Origin: Flaccisagitta enflata
Taxonomy: Eukaryota > Chaetognatha > Sagittoidea > Aphragmophora
Direction of reading: 5' to 3'
Length of the DNA stretch: 64,000 nt
Assembly (NCBI GenBank): GCA_965153355.1
Contig: OZ231127.1
Coordinates: 59,582,001 to 59,646,000, forward strand
In this document: piece by piece, positions 32,190-43,427 of the stretch
How positions within the stretch are numbered: position 1 is the first letter of the stretch
How the letters are laid out: every line of letters starts with the position of its first letter
The notes under the pieces: generated by a model
What the model saw: the letters and a program-made list of their open reading frames with translations, nothing else
Database searches by the model: none
What the model was told of the DNA's origin: nothing
Made by a program: the position numbers and the translations under genes

Positions 32190-32767
32190 TATGATATTCA
32201 TTTTGGTAAAACATTGGCCAATAAAATTATAAACAGTTTTTTGTACAACAGATTGTATTCTTTACTATAAAAACATTAAATATTTAACATTCTTTGGTCG
32301 ATATTGATTGAAACTGATGTATTTTGATCAAAAGTACTATGCTGACTCAATTTTTGGTGTTTTCGACCAATTTCGGCTTTTTTTTTGAAAATTTGCACTT
32401 TTACCTCATTTGCATGTTGCGGTTCTTTCAAGTTAATATTCAAAATTAAAAATCAGGTTATTTTTCACACTTTAGATAATGAAAAATGATGAATGGTAGA
32501 CAGCTGAATACATTTTTAGACTAACAGGGACATAAGTAGAAAGTCACAACAGATTTCTGTTTTGGTGAAAAAACATGCATCTTTTGTCTAAATTTGATTG
32601 ATATATCACTTTTGTTAACTAAATTTCCTCCTAGATGACCTAACTATCTCCCCTTGATACATTTATTTTCAAACATTCTATCTAGGGGCCATAAAAGTTG
32701 CAACAACCACCCTTTTTGAATAAAAACAGCTCTGGAAATAAAATCATGTCAAAATCGAATTTTCTAT

Positions 32768-32967
32768 TTTTAGTCGCGTGCTACGCGACTCTACCACCCG
32801 CTTTGTCGGTCCGTCCGGCGGTCCAGCGGTCCGTCCGTCACACTTTACTTTTTTTGGGTTTTTGCGGTCTTTGGCCTTACTGCTCCTGCCCAAATGATGG
32901 AGTGGCCTTAAATATGGCCCCTGCCCACCCGCACGCTACTTCAGTAGCCGTGTATCCGGCCTTGTTT
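32768..32967 (+). repeat. Hairpin-family repeat copy
   Basis: Hairpin AGTCGCGTGCTACGCGACT, GTCC repeats, 'cacactttactttttt', 'atggcccctgcccacc' and the end 'gtgtatccggccttgttt'. The internal word is mutated to GCACGCTACT. Confidence 0.85.
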
Positions 32968-33407
32968 CTTAAGTACATGTCATGGCTATGTATGGAAATT
33001 TCATCAGCTGTTCTTAGTTTCTACTTTTAGCATGACTAACTGAGATACTCTGGTTCAAATTTCAGGTCATGACTCCCATAACAAGTATAGTTTTCAAGCT
33101 ACAGACCAAGTACGAAATTTTATGCTCACCCTGTTAATTAGTTCAACTATGCATGTTTTGTCAAATAGTTAAGAAATTAGAGCTGTACAAAGAGATATTT
33201 CCTTGGAAAATCAATAAAAAATGGCAAAATTGTAGCAAAAAGGCCTACATTCTCAAGCTTTTTTTTCATGACTTCTGATAACCTCCCAATATTTATCTTT
33301 TAATAGGCAAAAATCGTTTTTCAAAAGTTCTTTAGAACTTGTTTCAGAATTGAATTATCTTCTCTAGAAACTGAGATACATTCTTTATGTTACAACTGAG
33401 TTGGTAC

Positions 33408-33718
33408 CAGGCCTGAGCGATTGTATTGGGTATTGGTATTGGGTTTACAATATTCTGGTGTATTGGGTTTTCCCAATACATATAACATATTTTGTTATTT
33501 TCCCAATACAATACAATACAAAACAATATCAAAGAAAACGAAAACGATGATGATCCAGGAATATTAAAAAAATGAGAAAAAACAGAGGAGGAGGAAGAGC
33601 ATTCAAGAGTCTGAGAGAAAGAAGAAGAGGAATACAAATCTGTAAAAGTGAAAGTGAGTAGCAAGAACCAAAGGGGATTAAGAAGAAGCGGAAAAAAAAA
33701 ATTAAAGTATCAGTGAAA

Positions 33719-33785
<67 letters not shown>

Positions 33786-34191
33786 TAATTAAAACAAATG
33801 AGACAGACAAAAAAGACAGACAGACAAAAAGAGATACTGATAAACACGCACAGCCAAAAACAGACTGAGGATTAAAACAAAAATACAAAAAAATGAAACA
33901 ATAGAAAAATACAGTTTTTATGAGGCAGAAAAAAAATGGAAATATCTATTTGCAACATCTATTAAACTATTCATATATTACTAAATCTTGCATTATTCAA
34001 GATACCTAATTGGTAATAAAATCAATGGAATTATATATGAATATTGTTATATATTATATACAACTACAATATATTGTATACAATTTTAACAGGTATTGTA
34101 TTGTATTGGTATTATATTGTATTGTCCCAATATTTGGAAATATTGTATTGGTATTGTATAGTTGACAAAAATGCTGTATAGCTCAGGCCTG
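33408..34191. mobile_element. Non-autonomous hAT-like element, 784 bp
   Basis: Ends CAGGCCTGAGC and its inverse, flanked by a perfect 8-bp duplication GTTGGTAC (33400-33407 and 34192-34199), the hAT signature. The inside is built from 'caatacaatac' and 'gtattggtattg' words and a GA microsatellite (33721-33781). A second, interrupted copy starts at 36053. Confidence 0.9.
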
Positions 34192-34199
34192 GTTGGTAC

Positions 34200-35430
34200 A
34201 CCCTGTAGTAGCTCAATGAAACTCATACCTGATGTATATTCTAACCTAAGACACAGTCTTCAATGTTTTCGTATTAGAGTTGTACAAATTTAGCTTATTC
34301 CCTCATGATTTGGCTTTTTAAAGCCATTTTTAAGCTCCTTAGGCAAATCTCAAAATATAGAGAGTTCACTCAAATATAAGGGCTTCACATTTCTGCAAAA
34401 TAATTTTAAAGCAATAAAAGAAATACTGTTTTTAAAGCAAAAATAGCAGTTTTTACCACAACAAATTTGATAGACAAACAAAAGATGCGTCCTTTTAGTC
34501 AGCGCTCTTATGCAAAAACGCCCTTGAACATATAAAACATAAATCTAGTTGCATGAAGTAAAAATACACTTTTTCGGAAATGTAGCACATGTTTCATTCA
34601 TAACATTAAGAGCCTTATGAGATGTCTAATAATCAATGCAACAGTTGCGCACTAGTTGATATTCTTTACGCAATAACGATGAGACAAACCTAAATATTCT
34701 AAAGACAGAATATAATTCAGTTCAAGAAAAGCTTTCGTGCAATTTTGATCAAAGAAAAATCGAATTGTGGAGGTAGGAGAGACAGGGCACACTGGAAAAT
34801 AGGGCATGCTTACCCGTCTGTACCTTCTGTCTGGAGTCTGTGAGAGCAATTGTTTACCTTTTTATACATAGAGGCCACCTCTTTTGATTGCCAGAAAGTG
34901 CAATGAAAACAAAAAACTCTCACTCCCCTGCAGCTTCTCCTGCCTCTCAGCTGTCTCTGCTGTTTCTCAGCTGCATTTTGGTCCCGTTTTTTAAGGGAAA
35001 AAATCGATGAAAGATGCGATGATGGATTTCCATAATGCAATGAGCAGATATTGCAACTATGTTCCATGTGCTATAACTCCTAAAGTGATAAAAAGTGTAT
35101 CTTCAGATTTTGAACCTAGAATCGTTATTGCCATAGCTACAGATAGAGCCTAGTCTTTCAATGGCAAAAGGCGGCAATGGATTTTTTTTCTGTCTCAGTA
35201 ATGATATAAAGAGGAAAACATTACTTAAAGTAACTTTCTGGGCAATACAAGATAAAGAATTGTTCAAAACTGGTGTAGATCACTTCTCATAAGACCTATC
35301 TATAGATCTATCAATCAAAAATTGAAATAAAAAATTCATTGTTTATTCGCCATAATACTAAAAAAACGCCCTTAGTGCAGGGGCTTGAACCCAAATGGAA
35401 CAACAAATGTTGGGGTCAGGGTAGCAGCTC
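34200..35430. other. Unassigned interval
   Basis: No gene recognised. It lies inside the 4.25-kb inverted-repeat element. Confidence 0.4.
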
Positions 35431-35432
35431 AA

Positions 35433-35577
35433 GAGATGCGAGGACGCGTCTAATAATAGTTACGGGTGGTTACTGAGTGTGTAGGAGTGCATAGACTGAT
35501 TTTGTGAGAATGGGTTACGGACGGACCGACGGACGGACACACCCTCTTATAGAGATGCGAGGACGCATCTAAAAAAT
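35433..35577 (-). repeat. Hairpin-family repeat copy (GATGC stem)
   Basis: Ends with AGATGCGAGGACGCATCT followed by AAAA (35557-35578); the opposite end carries AGATGCGAGGACGCGTCT. The core has a GGAC repeat. The stem differs from the common GTCGC stem at two paired positions yet stays palindromic. Confidence 0.7.
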
Positions 35578-35723
35578 GTTTCTAATTTTATTGGCCAATA
35601 TTTGACCAAAATAAATATCATATTCTGATTCTACACCCTTTTTAGGACCTCTGTGTAAAAAAATAGGGGTGGTGTTTTTTTTTTATCTCTTTTTAGAAAT
35701 TTTCATCCTGGATTCCTGCCCGT

Positions 35724-36052
35724 TTTTAGTTGCGTGCACGCGACTCTAGAACTTGCCCTGTTGGTCAGTCCGTTGGTAACATAACATTTTTAAAATTTTA
35801 ACTTATTGGGTTATTCAAGGTACCTAAAGGTACTTCAGGGTGCTTTAGGACACATTAGGGTACTTGGGTTACCGCAGGTACTAAAGGTGCATTCGTTTTT
35901 GGTTAATTTTTACACATTTTCAGTCGCTTGCACGCGACTCCAGAAATTGCCATGTCGGTTGGTCCATTGGTCTGTCTGTCCGTTCCTCCGTAACATTTTT
36001 TTAATTTTGATTTTTTAAGGTAATTCAAGGTACTTTAGGGTACTTCAGGGCA
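35724..36052 (+). repeat. Two hairpin-family starts with 'ggtacttcagggt' array
   Basis: Hairpins at about 35726-35744 (AGTTGCGTGCACGCGACT) and 35922-35940 (AGTCGCTTGCACGCGACT), each followed by a short GTCC/GTTGG tract and then about 11-bp units of the form 'aaggtacttta'. No clear far ends were seen. Confidence 0.6.
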
Positions 36053-36610
36053 GGCCTGAGCGATTGTATTGGGTATTGGTATTGGGTTTACAATATTCTT
36101 GTGTATTAGGTTTTCCCAATACAAATAGCTTCTTTTGTTATTTTTAGTTGCGGACAAGCAACTCTTTAAAAGGCTTTGTCTGTCCGTTCGTCCGTCTGTC
36201 TGTCTGTCCGTCCGTCCGTCCGTCCGTCCGTCCGTCCGTCCGTCCGTCCGTCCGTCCATCCATCCGTCCGTCCATCCATCCATCCGTCCGTCCGTCCGTC
36301 CGTCCGTCCGTCCGTCCGTAACCCACGAGTCAAAAGTGGAAAAACAAGACTATCAGATATTTTTTAGGTATGTGTGTTGGTGAGGGGGCATGGGGTGTGG
36401 TTTTGGGTTGGATGCCCCTGCCCACCTGTCCGCAACAATATTGTGTGTCACTTGTTCCAATACAATACAATACTTTACAATACTACAAAGAAGATGATCT
36501 GGGGAAAGTATAATGTATGAGAGAAAGACTTGTATCATTAAAACTACATAAAGTTGTCTAGATATTGAAATACAATGATAATGTATTGTATACAATTCTA
36601 ATGGATATTT
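36053..36610. mobile_element. Second copy of the 784-bp hAT-like element, interrupted
   Basis: Begins CAGGCCTGAGCGATTGTATT and follows 33408 onward to 'tttgttatttt' at about 36144. There a hairpin-family repeat is inserted, and 'ccaatacaatac' resumes at 36457. The right end is lost or diverged. Confidence 0.75.
36143..36456 (+). repeat. Hairpin-family repeat copy in hAT-like element (GTTGC stem)
   Basis: Hairpin AGTTGCGGACAAGCAACT, a pure (GTCC)n tract of about 130 bp with GTCCATCC interruptions (36180-36320), a core, then 'cacctgtccgcaacaatatt' and the end 'cacttgtt'. Comparison with 33490-33515 shows the unoccupied site. Confidence 0.85.
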
Positions 36611-36639
36611 TTTATGATTTTATTTTTTGGACCTCACTT

Positions 36640-37440
36640 CTCCTTCCCAACTAGTGACCTCAAATATGGCCCCTGCCCACCCGCACGCGATTTCCGTAGC
36701 CGTGTATCTGGCCTTGTTTTTCTCGGTGGTGACAAGGTCAAGGTCAAGATCAAGGTTGAGGCTAGTGAAGACAACAACAATTTTCTTTTATTCTTTCCGT
36801 TTGCATCAACATTGTGTTTCTAGGGCTAGCCGTAGGCGGTTTGCAGGCCCAAGTTTCAATTCGTGACACAAGAGGCCACTCTCTTGGTTTACTGTCAATT
36901 CCACACATCCCCATTCTGTTGTCTGCTTTCTTTGTCACGGTCACGGTCACTGTCACGGTCATGTTAATTTGGAACAATCGTTTTTCTGACATTGCCGTTG
37001 ACGTCATTGACGATTTAGTCGTGAGCGGTTTGCCAACTCAAGAGAACACTATCATGGGTACCTTTCAATTCCAGACCTCCCTTAAGGGCCTTCTTACTCG
37101 CTTTTGCTATCTTCTTGATAAGCTCAAGGCTAGTGAACAAAGAAACACATTGAATGCGTAGGCGGTTTGTTGGCTCATGTTTAAACTCAAGAGGACAATG
37201 ACGGGGTCTTTACTTCGGAGTGTGTTATTGTGAACCTTTATAACTCCTTAACTACTAGTCCAAAACCTTTCAAATTTTCAGTGTATGGTGATCATATCCT
37301 GCGGTTTTATGATGCCAAACCTCTACTTTTAACACTCAATAGTTTGCAATTGGCAGAATACTAAAAAAAGTGCATACTTGAAGCAAAATCAATCTTTTTT
37401 ACTGTCGTTTACTATTAGCTTTTTAAAATCAAGCTTTTTT
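36640..37440. other. Unassigned interval with repeat fragments
   Basis: A hairpin-family 3' fragment ('tatggcccctgcccacc ... gtgtatctggccttgttttt', 36664-36722), a short 'gtcacg' hexanucleotide run (36935-36960) and a fragment resembling the miniature element at 47880 (about 37210-37340). The frame 36814-37161 (115 codons) is not recognised. Confidence 0.4.
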
Positions 37441-38515
37441 AGTTTTAGTCGCGTGCTACGCGACTCTACACCCCGCTATGTCGGTCCGTTGGTCGGACGG
37501 TTGGTCGGTCCGTTGGTTGGTTGGTTGTTTGGTCCCCTTTTGTGCAGCGGCCCCGAAGGAGTCGATGACCTATGCTTTCACACATATGGGGAATTTTCTC
37601 CTCCTTCTCCTCCTTTTTGGGCAGCGGCCCCGAAGGGGACAAAGTCCTGTAGAACACAGGGGAACTTTTGTTTGCCATTCCATTCGTCATTCCATTTGTC
37701 ATTCTGTTTGTCATTCCGTTTGTCCCCCCAGACCCTCTCAGGCCTAAAATCTGCCCTCTCAGGACTGAAATTTACCCTCTCAGGCCTGAAATCTGCCCTC
37801 TCAGGCTTTGAATCTGTCCTCTCAGGCCTGAAATCGGCCCTCTCAGGCCTGAAATTTACTGTTCCAAGCCTGAAATCTGCCCTCTCACACCATGAATCAG
37901 CCGTCTCAGGCCTAAAATTTTCCCTCACAGGCCTGAAATCTGTCCTCACAGGCCTGAAATCTGCTCTCACAGATTCAAGGCTTGAGAGGGTGGATTTCAG
38001 GCCTGAGAGGGGGGAATGGACGCAATGGCGAATGGAATGCTGGACAGAATGCCGAACGAAAGTCCCCCTTTGTTCTACAGGACTTGGTCCCCTTCGGGGC
38101 CGCTGCCCTGCTTCCTCTAACTCCAATTCACAGTCATGCAAAGCAGGGCAACGGGTATCGCTGACCACATATTGCCCTTGGGCGACCTGTTCTCCGTCCA
38201 TCCCCCCCCCCCTGGACTCAAAACCAAGCCTCCAGGCCCAAATCCCAACCTGGAGGCCCAAATCCCAGCCTGGAGGCCCAAATCCCAGCCTGGAGGCCCA
38301 AATCCCAACCTGGAGGCCAAAATCCCAACCTGGAGGCCCAAATCCCGACCTCGAGGACAAAATCCCAGCCTTGAGGCACACATCCCCGCCACAAGGCCCA
38401 AATCCCAGCTTTAAGGCCCAACTCCCAGCCTTGAGGCACAAATCCCCGCTGCAAGGCCCAAATCCCAGCCTCTAGGCCCAATCCCAGCCTTGAGGCCCAA
38501 ATCAGCAGAAGCCAC
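37441..38515. repeat. Hairpin-family start fused to foldback repeat with two minisatellites
   Basis: Hairpin AGTCGCGTGCTACGCGACT at 37447-37465 and GTCGGTTGG repeats run into 'gcagcggccccgaagg' at 37545. Inverted arms (about 37619-37700 against 38010-38110) enclose about 12 units of 'ctctcaggcctgaaatc' (21 bp, 37730-37985). Beyond them, 'ggcaacgggtatcgctgacc' leads to a second array of the 20-bp unit (G)AGGCCCAAATCCCAGCCT (38215-38510). Confidence 0.75.
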
Positions 38516-38584
38516 AATGAGCCTGGGGCTCAGTTCAGGCTAAGGCCCCAAATCTCAATCGCCAGAAGGAGAAAATTCTCCATA

Positions 38585-38870
38585 TGTGTGTCCTGCAGAA
38601 CGCAGGGGGGAATTTTGTCACGTCCGTCCGTTCGTCCTTCCATCCCCCCCCTTTGACCCTCCAGCCCTCAAATATGCCTTCAGTGGCCTAAATCAGCCAT
38701 CTAGAGCCCCCTCAGGACAGACGGAAGGACGGACGTGACAAAATTCCCCCCTGTGTTCTAAAGGACATCGGCCCTTTGGGGCCGCTGCCCTGCTCTCACT
38801 CCACTTCTTTACTGGATCACTCCCAGCAGGGCATCGGGTACCATGTGCGATCCTTGGATGACTAGTTCTT
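38585..38870. repeat. Foldback repeat
   Basis: Inverted arms 38590-38640 and 38722-38775 ('ggggggaattttgtcacgtc'), then 'ggccctttggggccgctgcc' and 'gggcatcgggtaccatgtg'. It is the inverse-oriented relative of 29080-29585. Confidence 0.75.
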
Positions 38871-39127
38871 TTCGCTATCTGTTCACTGCTCTTTTATGAG
38901 TGTTTGCATACAAAAACCATCATGTCTCGAATATTCACATAGAATTTCAAGACTTTTTTGCAGTACTTTCGGGTATTTTAGGGTATTTCGCAGTATTTTA
39001 GGGTTTTGCAATTCCACTTCCTACTTGGCCTTGTTCATTACCTATTTCGCTGTTACTAATGATAATCAATGCAAATAAAAAGATCTAAAGAGACCATGAA
39101 TAGATTTGTTGATTGATCATTTGAAAC

Positions 39128-39323
39128 TTTTTAGTCGCGTGCACGCGACTCTACAACCCGCTTTGTCCGTCGGTCAGTTGGTCGGTCTGTCGGTCACACT
39201 TTACTCTTTTTATGATTTTATTTCTTTGACCTCACTGCTCCTGCCCACATGGTTGGGTGACCTCAAATATGGCTCCTGCCCGCCCGCACACGACTTTGGT
39301 AGCTGTGTATCCGGCCTTGTTTT
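39128..39323 (+). repeat. Hairpin-family repeat copy
   Basis: Hairpin AGTCGCGTGCACGCGACT, GTCG/GTCC repeats, 'cacactttactc', and an end with CACACGACT and 'gtgtatccggccttgttttt'. Confidence 0.85.
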
Positions 39324-39367
39324 TAAATGCCTTAACTCTATTATTATTTCCTTTGTTCGAGGCATGA

Positions 39368-39525
39368 TAAAACAAGGCCAGATACAGGGCCAATAACAGT
39401 TGCGGACGGGTGGGTAGGGGCGGAAATGCGCGTTTTCACACTTTTCGACTCGTGCTTACGGACCAACGGACCAACAGACCAACGGACAAAGGCTCTTATA
39501 GAGTTGCGAGTCCACAACTAAAAAG
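39368..39525 (-). repeat. Hairpin-family repeat copy (GTTGC stem)
   Basis: Reads 'aaaacaaggccagatacagg', the internal word AGTTGCGGAC, a GGACCAAC repeat, then hairpin AGTTGCGAGTCCACAACT followed by AAAA. Stem and internal word belong to the same subfamily. Confidence 0.8.
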
Positions 39526-39812
39526 ACCTCATAAAGCCGGACGCATTGTTAGTTTTTTTACACATTGTTTCTTTTTGAAAGATGTCTAAGGAAGCGTTTC
39601 TAGTCACAGACAACCGTTTTTTTAACAGGCCACTCGGTCGCTCGCTACTTTCATTCGCTAGCACTGCTCACTATGCTCACTCACTCTGCAGCGCTCACTC
39701 ACTTCGCTCACTGCCTCGTGGGACAGTTGAAATTCTTGAATATGTGTAAACGCGTCCAATGGGAACAAATGCGTTTTTCATCTTCACTAGAAACACGCCC
39801 TTACTGTAACCC

Positions 39813-39854
39813 GTTGTTTCTGTCGCATAACACACAATTTGATGTCAATTATTA

Positions 39855-39899
<45 letters not shown>

Positions 39900-39959
39900 T
39901 CTTGTTACTTCTTGTTCTCCAGCTGCGTATCAAATTGTGTGTTATGCGACAGAAACAAC
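39813..39959. repeat. Perfect 31-bp inverted repeat around a GA microsatellite
   Basis: 39813-39843 (starting GTTGTTTCTGTCGCATAAC) is the exact inverse of 39929-39959. The 85-bp loop holds (GA)n at 39855-39896. A CGT/CGTC repeat (39978-40001) follows. Confidence 0.85.
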
Positions 39960-40056
39960 GCCATCGCATATCGTTGTTGTCGTCGTCGTCGTCGTCGTCG
40001 TACAGGGGTTAAAGATCGACCATCTGCAGTTTGATCTCTCTTTTCACGCCATATAA

Positions 40057-40297
40057 AAAAAACAAGTAACGCGGGGTTAAAATATCGTCGCGGACTGGTG
40101 GGCAGGGGCCTCTAACCCCCATTCACACCCACAAACAAACAAACAAACAAACAAGCATCTACAATGCTCATTTTACCACTTTTCGACTCGTGCTTACGGA
40201 CCGACAGACAGACCAATGGACAGATCATAGAACAGACCAACAGACAAACGAACAGAGCCTCTTATACTTTATAGAGTCGCTAGTCCGTGACTAGAAA
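40057..40297 (-). repeat. Hairpin-family repeat copy
   Basis: Starts 'aacaagtaacgcggggtt', with the internal word TCGTCGCGGAC, a 'caaa' repeat and GGACAGAC-like repeats, ending in AGTCGCTAGTCCGTGACT plus AGAAAA. It abuts the next copy. Confidence 0.75.
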
Positions 40298-40458
40298 AAA
40301 AACAAGGCCGGATACATGGCAATCCAGTCGTGAACAGTTGGGCAGGAGCAGTGATGCAAAAACCGCTTCGATTCAGAAATGTTACAGAGGGACGAACGGA
40401 CCGACGGACCAAATGACAGACACGGCAAGGTGTAGAGTCGCGTGTCCGCGACTAAAAG
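40298..40458 (-). repeat. Hairpin-family repeat copy, abutting the previous one
   Basis: Starts 'aacaaggccggatacatgg', has the internal CAGTCGTGAAC and GGACCGACGG repeats, and ends in AGTCGCGTGTCCGCGACT plus AAAA. The head-to-tail position suggests insertion at the A-rich end of another copy. Confidence 0.8.
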
Positions 40459-40506
40459 AAAAAAAAAAAGAGAGAGAGACAGAGAGAGACAGAGAGAGAC
40501 AGATAC

Positions 40507-40545
<39 letters not shown>

Positions 40546-40556
40546 GACAGAGAGAT
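40459..40556. repeat. (GA)/(GACA) microsatellite
   Basis: AGAGAGAC and GACA units directly after the poly-A end of the preceding repeat. Confidence 0.85.
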
Positions 40557-41441
40557 TTTTTCTATACGCTTTTGACACACTTTTATCAATCCATCAATTT
40601 TTAACATCAGTCACCATTAACCACTGACGATATAGGTCTTGCAAACTTAATATGATCTACTGCACGATCAAGGTAATTCTCGTCTCCAATAGATACGGGA
40701 AGAGATAGCTATATATCGATTAATAGATATAGCTAGATATCGATTTCCGATACGATTTACTATTTTTTTCATTGTCATCTTAAAATTACTAAACCGTCAG
40801 AGGATCTTCTGTCTGTAGGGCTTCATAAAAGTGGCGAATCCGGTGGCACCTATCATGTTGGGTCTTAAAATGTGCGTTTTACCTAGTGGAACACTAATCC
40901 AGACTTGGTTGACCCAAATTCAGGTGCGTGTTCAAAAAAAATGCTCAAAATGGCCCAAAATGGCCTTTTTTGGGCCGTTTTTGGCCCTAAAACTTATCTA
41001 AAACTTGGAGGAGAGCCATGAAATTTTGCATGCACATGTAATAGACCCTAATTAAGTTCCATGTAAAAAATTTTGAATGATTGAAAATTTTTGGGTACCT
41101 GAATTTCATAAAAACGTTTTTTTTAGTATAGTTAATGAAAAATTATGTCGTTACCCCCCTTTAAGTTGACCGATTTGGACAAAATTTTTACTGGAGGTAC
41201 CTCACATCATGCACTACTTCCATGTGAAATTTCATCCAAATTGGAGCACGTTAAGTACCAAAAAATTGCATTCGAAAGTACAAAATTTGAAAAAAGTAAC
41301 CCCAAAAATCCTCTTTGAGCTGGGGACATTGCCATGATATGGAAGGGACGTATGAACCATGGGCCAAAACTCCTTGAAGGGACTGTTGGTGATGCCAAAA
41401 AAGAATTTCATGACCCTGAGAGCATTTTTTGGGTGTCAAAT

Positions 41442-42365
41442 TAAGTTTTAGCAGAAGAGCGGAATGATCCCTGGAATAATGTTTGCTGTCATTGGATCAA
41501 GAGTTATCTCTTTTGTTCAATTTGAAAATGTTAATATCGGAATGTTGAAAAATGAATGATATAGCTAGAATCGTTAGACCCTCGCCTTTGATATGACTAT
41601 AGACTTGATATGATATTTGTTTTTTATAAAAACTATTTATTACACATACAATCACTAGAAAATGAAAAAAAGCCAAAAAACATTATTGAAGTATGTTCCA
41701 CTTTGCCAAACCATACGCAATAAATTATTTAAAATGTCATCTTTTTTCTTAGAAATCTTGTTCAGCATAAAGTCACCATGATTCATACAAAATTTGAGAA
41801 TTTTATTTCAATATCTTGATATTATCTTGATTACATGATTTAATAAAACCTTAGTTTGGCCCACTTCCTGTGCCGGCTCAAAGCAGCTAAATGAGATTTG
41901 ACTACCCCTGATATATATCTATGTGTATGCAAAAGCTCAATGTGATCAGTTGCGTCAGTTAGCGTCAGGAAGTGTTCAAAAAATTCCTATAATATGCAAA
42001 TTAGAAAAATGCAAAGAAAGGCTACCTGGAAATAATCAAAGAGAGAGAGAGAGAGAGAGATAAAGAGAAAAAAGCAAGGGGAGAGAAAGACAGATTAACA
42101 AAAATGCAGAAAAAATTGAAATAAATCAATTTCTTGCTTCAAAGTATGGATTTTTGGGATTCCTCAGATAAACAGATCATGGATATTATCCTTCTTACAG
42201 ATTTTTATTTGTTTTAACAATTTTCAGCTTGAAAAGTTGCATTATATTTTATGATTTTTATTGCTCTGAGATATCTGCTATCAGGATAAGATTAACAATA
42301 GTTATAGTAACAGCTCAACAAGCATTTGTCTGTCTGTCTTTCTCTCTTTCTCCATAATTTTCTCT

Positions 42366-42425
<60 letters not shown>

Positions 42426-42641
42426 TTCTGTCTCTCTTTCAAGCCATTTTAATTTTATTCATGGAAAAGAAGACGGCAAAATATTCACTGGATGGTCTTG
42501 TGTTCTGAACGGACAAAAGAGGCTTTGAAAATGCAAAAATATGCCATTTTTAGCTAGTCTGCAGTATTTTTGACGGGGAATCCGAAAATCATGGTCGCGA
42601 AAGTCTCCGGAAAGCAATTCAGTATCTTATGCAAATTCTTA
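41442..42641. mobile_element. 1.2-kb insertion of unknown type, 7-bp direct repeat
   Basis: Interrupts the left arm; the uninterrupted order is seen in the right arm (about 47680-47700). Flanked by GTCAAAT at 41435-41441 and 42642-42648. Ends TAAGTTTT/AAATTCTTA are weakly inverted. It contains GA and TC microsatellites (42040-42060, 42373-42420) and no coding frame. Confidence 0.6.
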
Positions 42642-43427
42642 GTCAAATAACAATTTCTTGAAGACCGTTAGACCAAAAATTGTGAAATTTGCCGATTTTA
42701 GGCCTTTTTTAACCTGTAACCTAAAAAAAAGTTGAAATATGGTTCTGAAATTTTGCATGCACATGTAGTAGACCCTAATTAAGTTCCATTTAAAAAATTT
42801 TGAATGTCTGAAAATTTTTAGATACCTAAATTTCAGAAAAACTTTTTTTTTAATACTGTTAACAAAAAATGATGTCATCAGAAAAACTGTTTTTTTAGTA
42901 CTGTTAACAAAAAATGATGTCATCACCAGGCCTTTTTTTAGAGCGAGCCCGCGACTCTCTGTTTTGCTCTCGGGCTCGCAAGTTTGGCTGGCTTTGAGCC
43001 CGGCGGGCTCTCTCACTTTTGACCAGATCCATTTTACGCAACTGACTTGATTTCCGTTTTCCCTCGATTCTAAACACAGTTCTCGATCACTGCGCTGTTC
43101 ATTTGTTCTCACAATTAAGTGATCAAGCACATTAGAACGCATTTCACTCCCCCAAGCGTAATTGGCAAATTAGAAGATTTACAGAAGAACAACGCAATCT
43201 GGATTTATCGTTTTCCTTCTCAACTCACGGCCCGGCTTTTGGCTCTCAGCATTTGGCTCTCAGCATTTAGCTCCTGGCATTTAGCTCTCGACTCTCAGCA
43301 TTGACTGAAAAAAAATGCGGACTGATTGATTGAACTAAATAACAATAACATTTATAAGACAAAAATGTTTTTTTTTCTCATCCTCATTTGTTCTTTCCTA
43401 ATAAGGTATTTGTCCAAGAGTTCAACC

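Larger units (their letters stand above)
31478..35727. repeat. Inverted-repeat element, ~150-bp arms, 4.25 kb
   Basis: The left arm (31478-31588 resumed at 32192-32250) is the inverse of 35575-35727; both contain 'gggcaggratccaggatgaa' and 'ttggccaataaaatta'. The left arm is interrupted by the TA-flanked miniature element 31591-32189. The interior also holds other repeats and no gene. Confidence 0.65.

Noticed and set aside
36140-36330. (GTCC)n tract as an independent microsatellite
   Set aside because: It lies at a fixed place after the hairpin in nearly every family copy, so it is treated as the core of that repeat.
37978-38475. Overlapping plus and minus frames of 90-365 codons at 37378-38517
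   Set aside because: They arise from the minisatellite units of the foldback repeat, which happen to lack stops in several frames.
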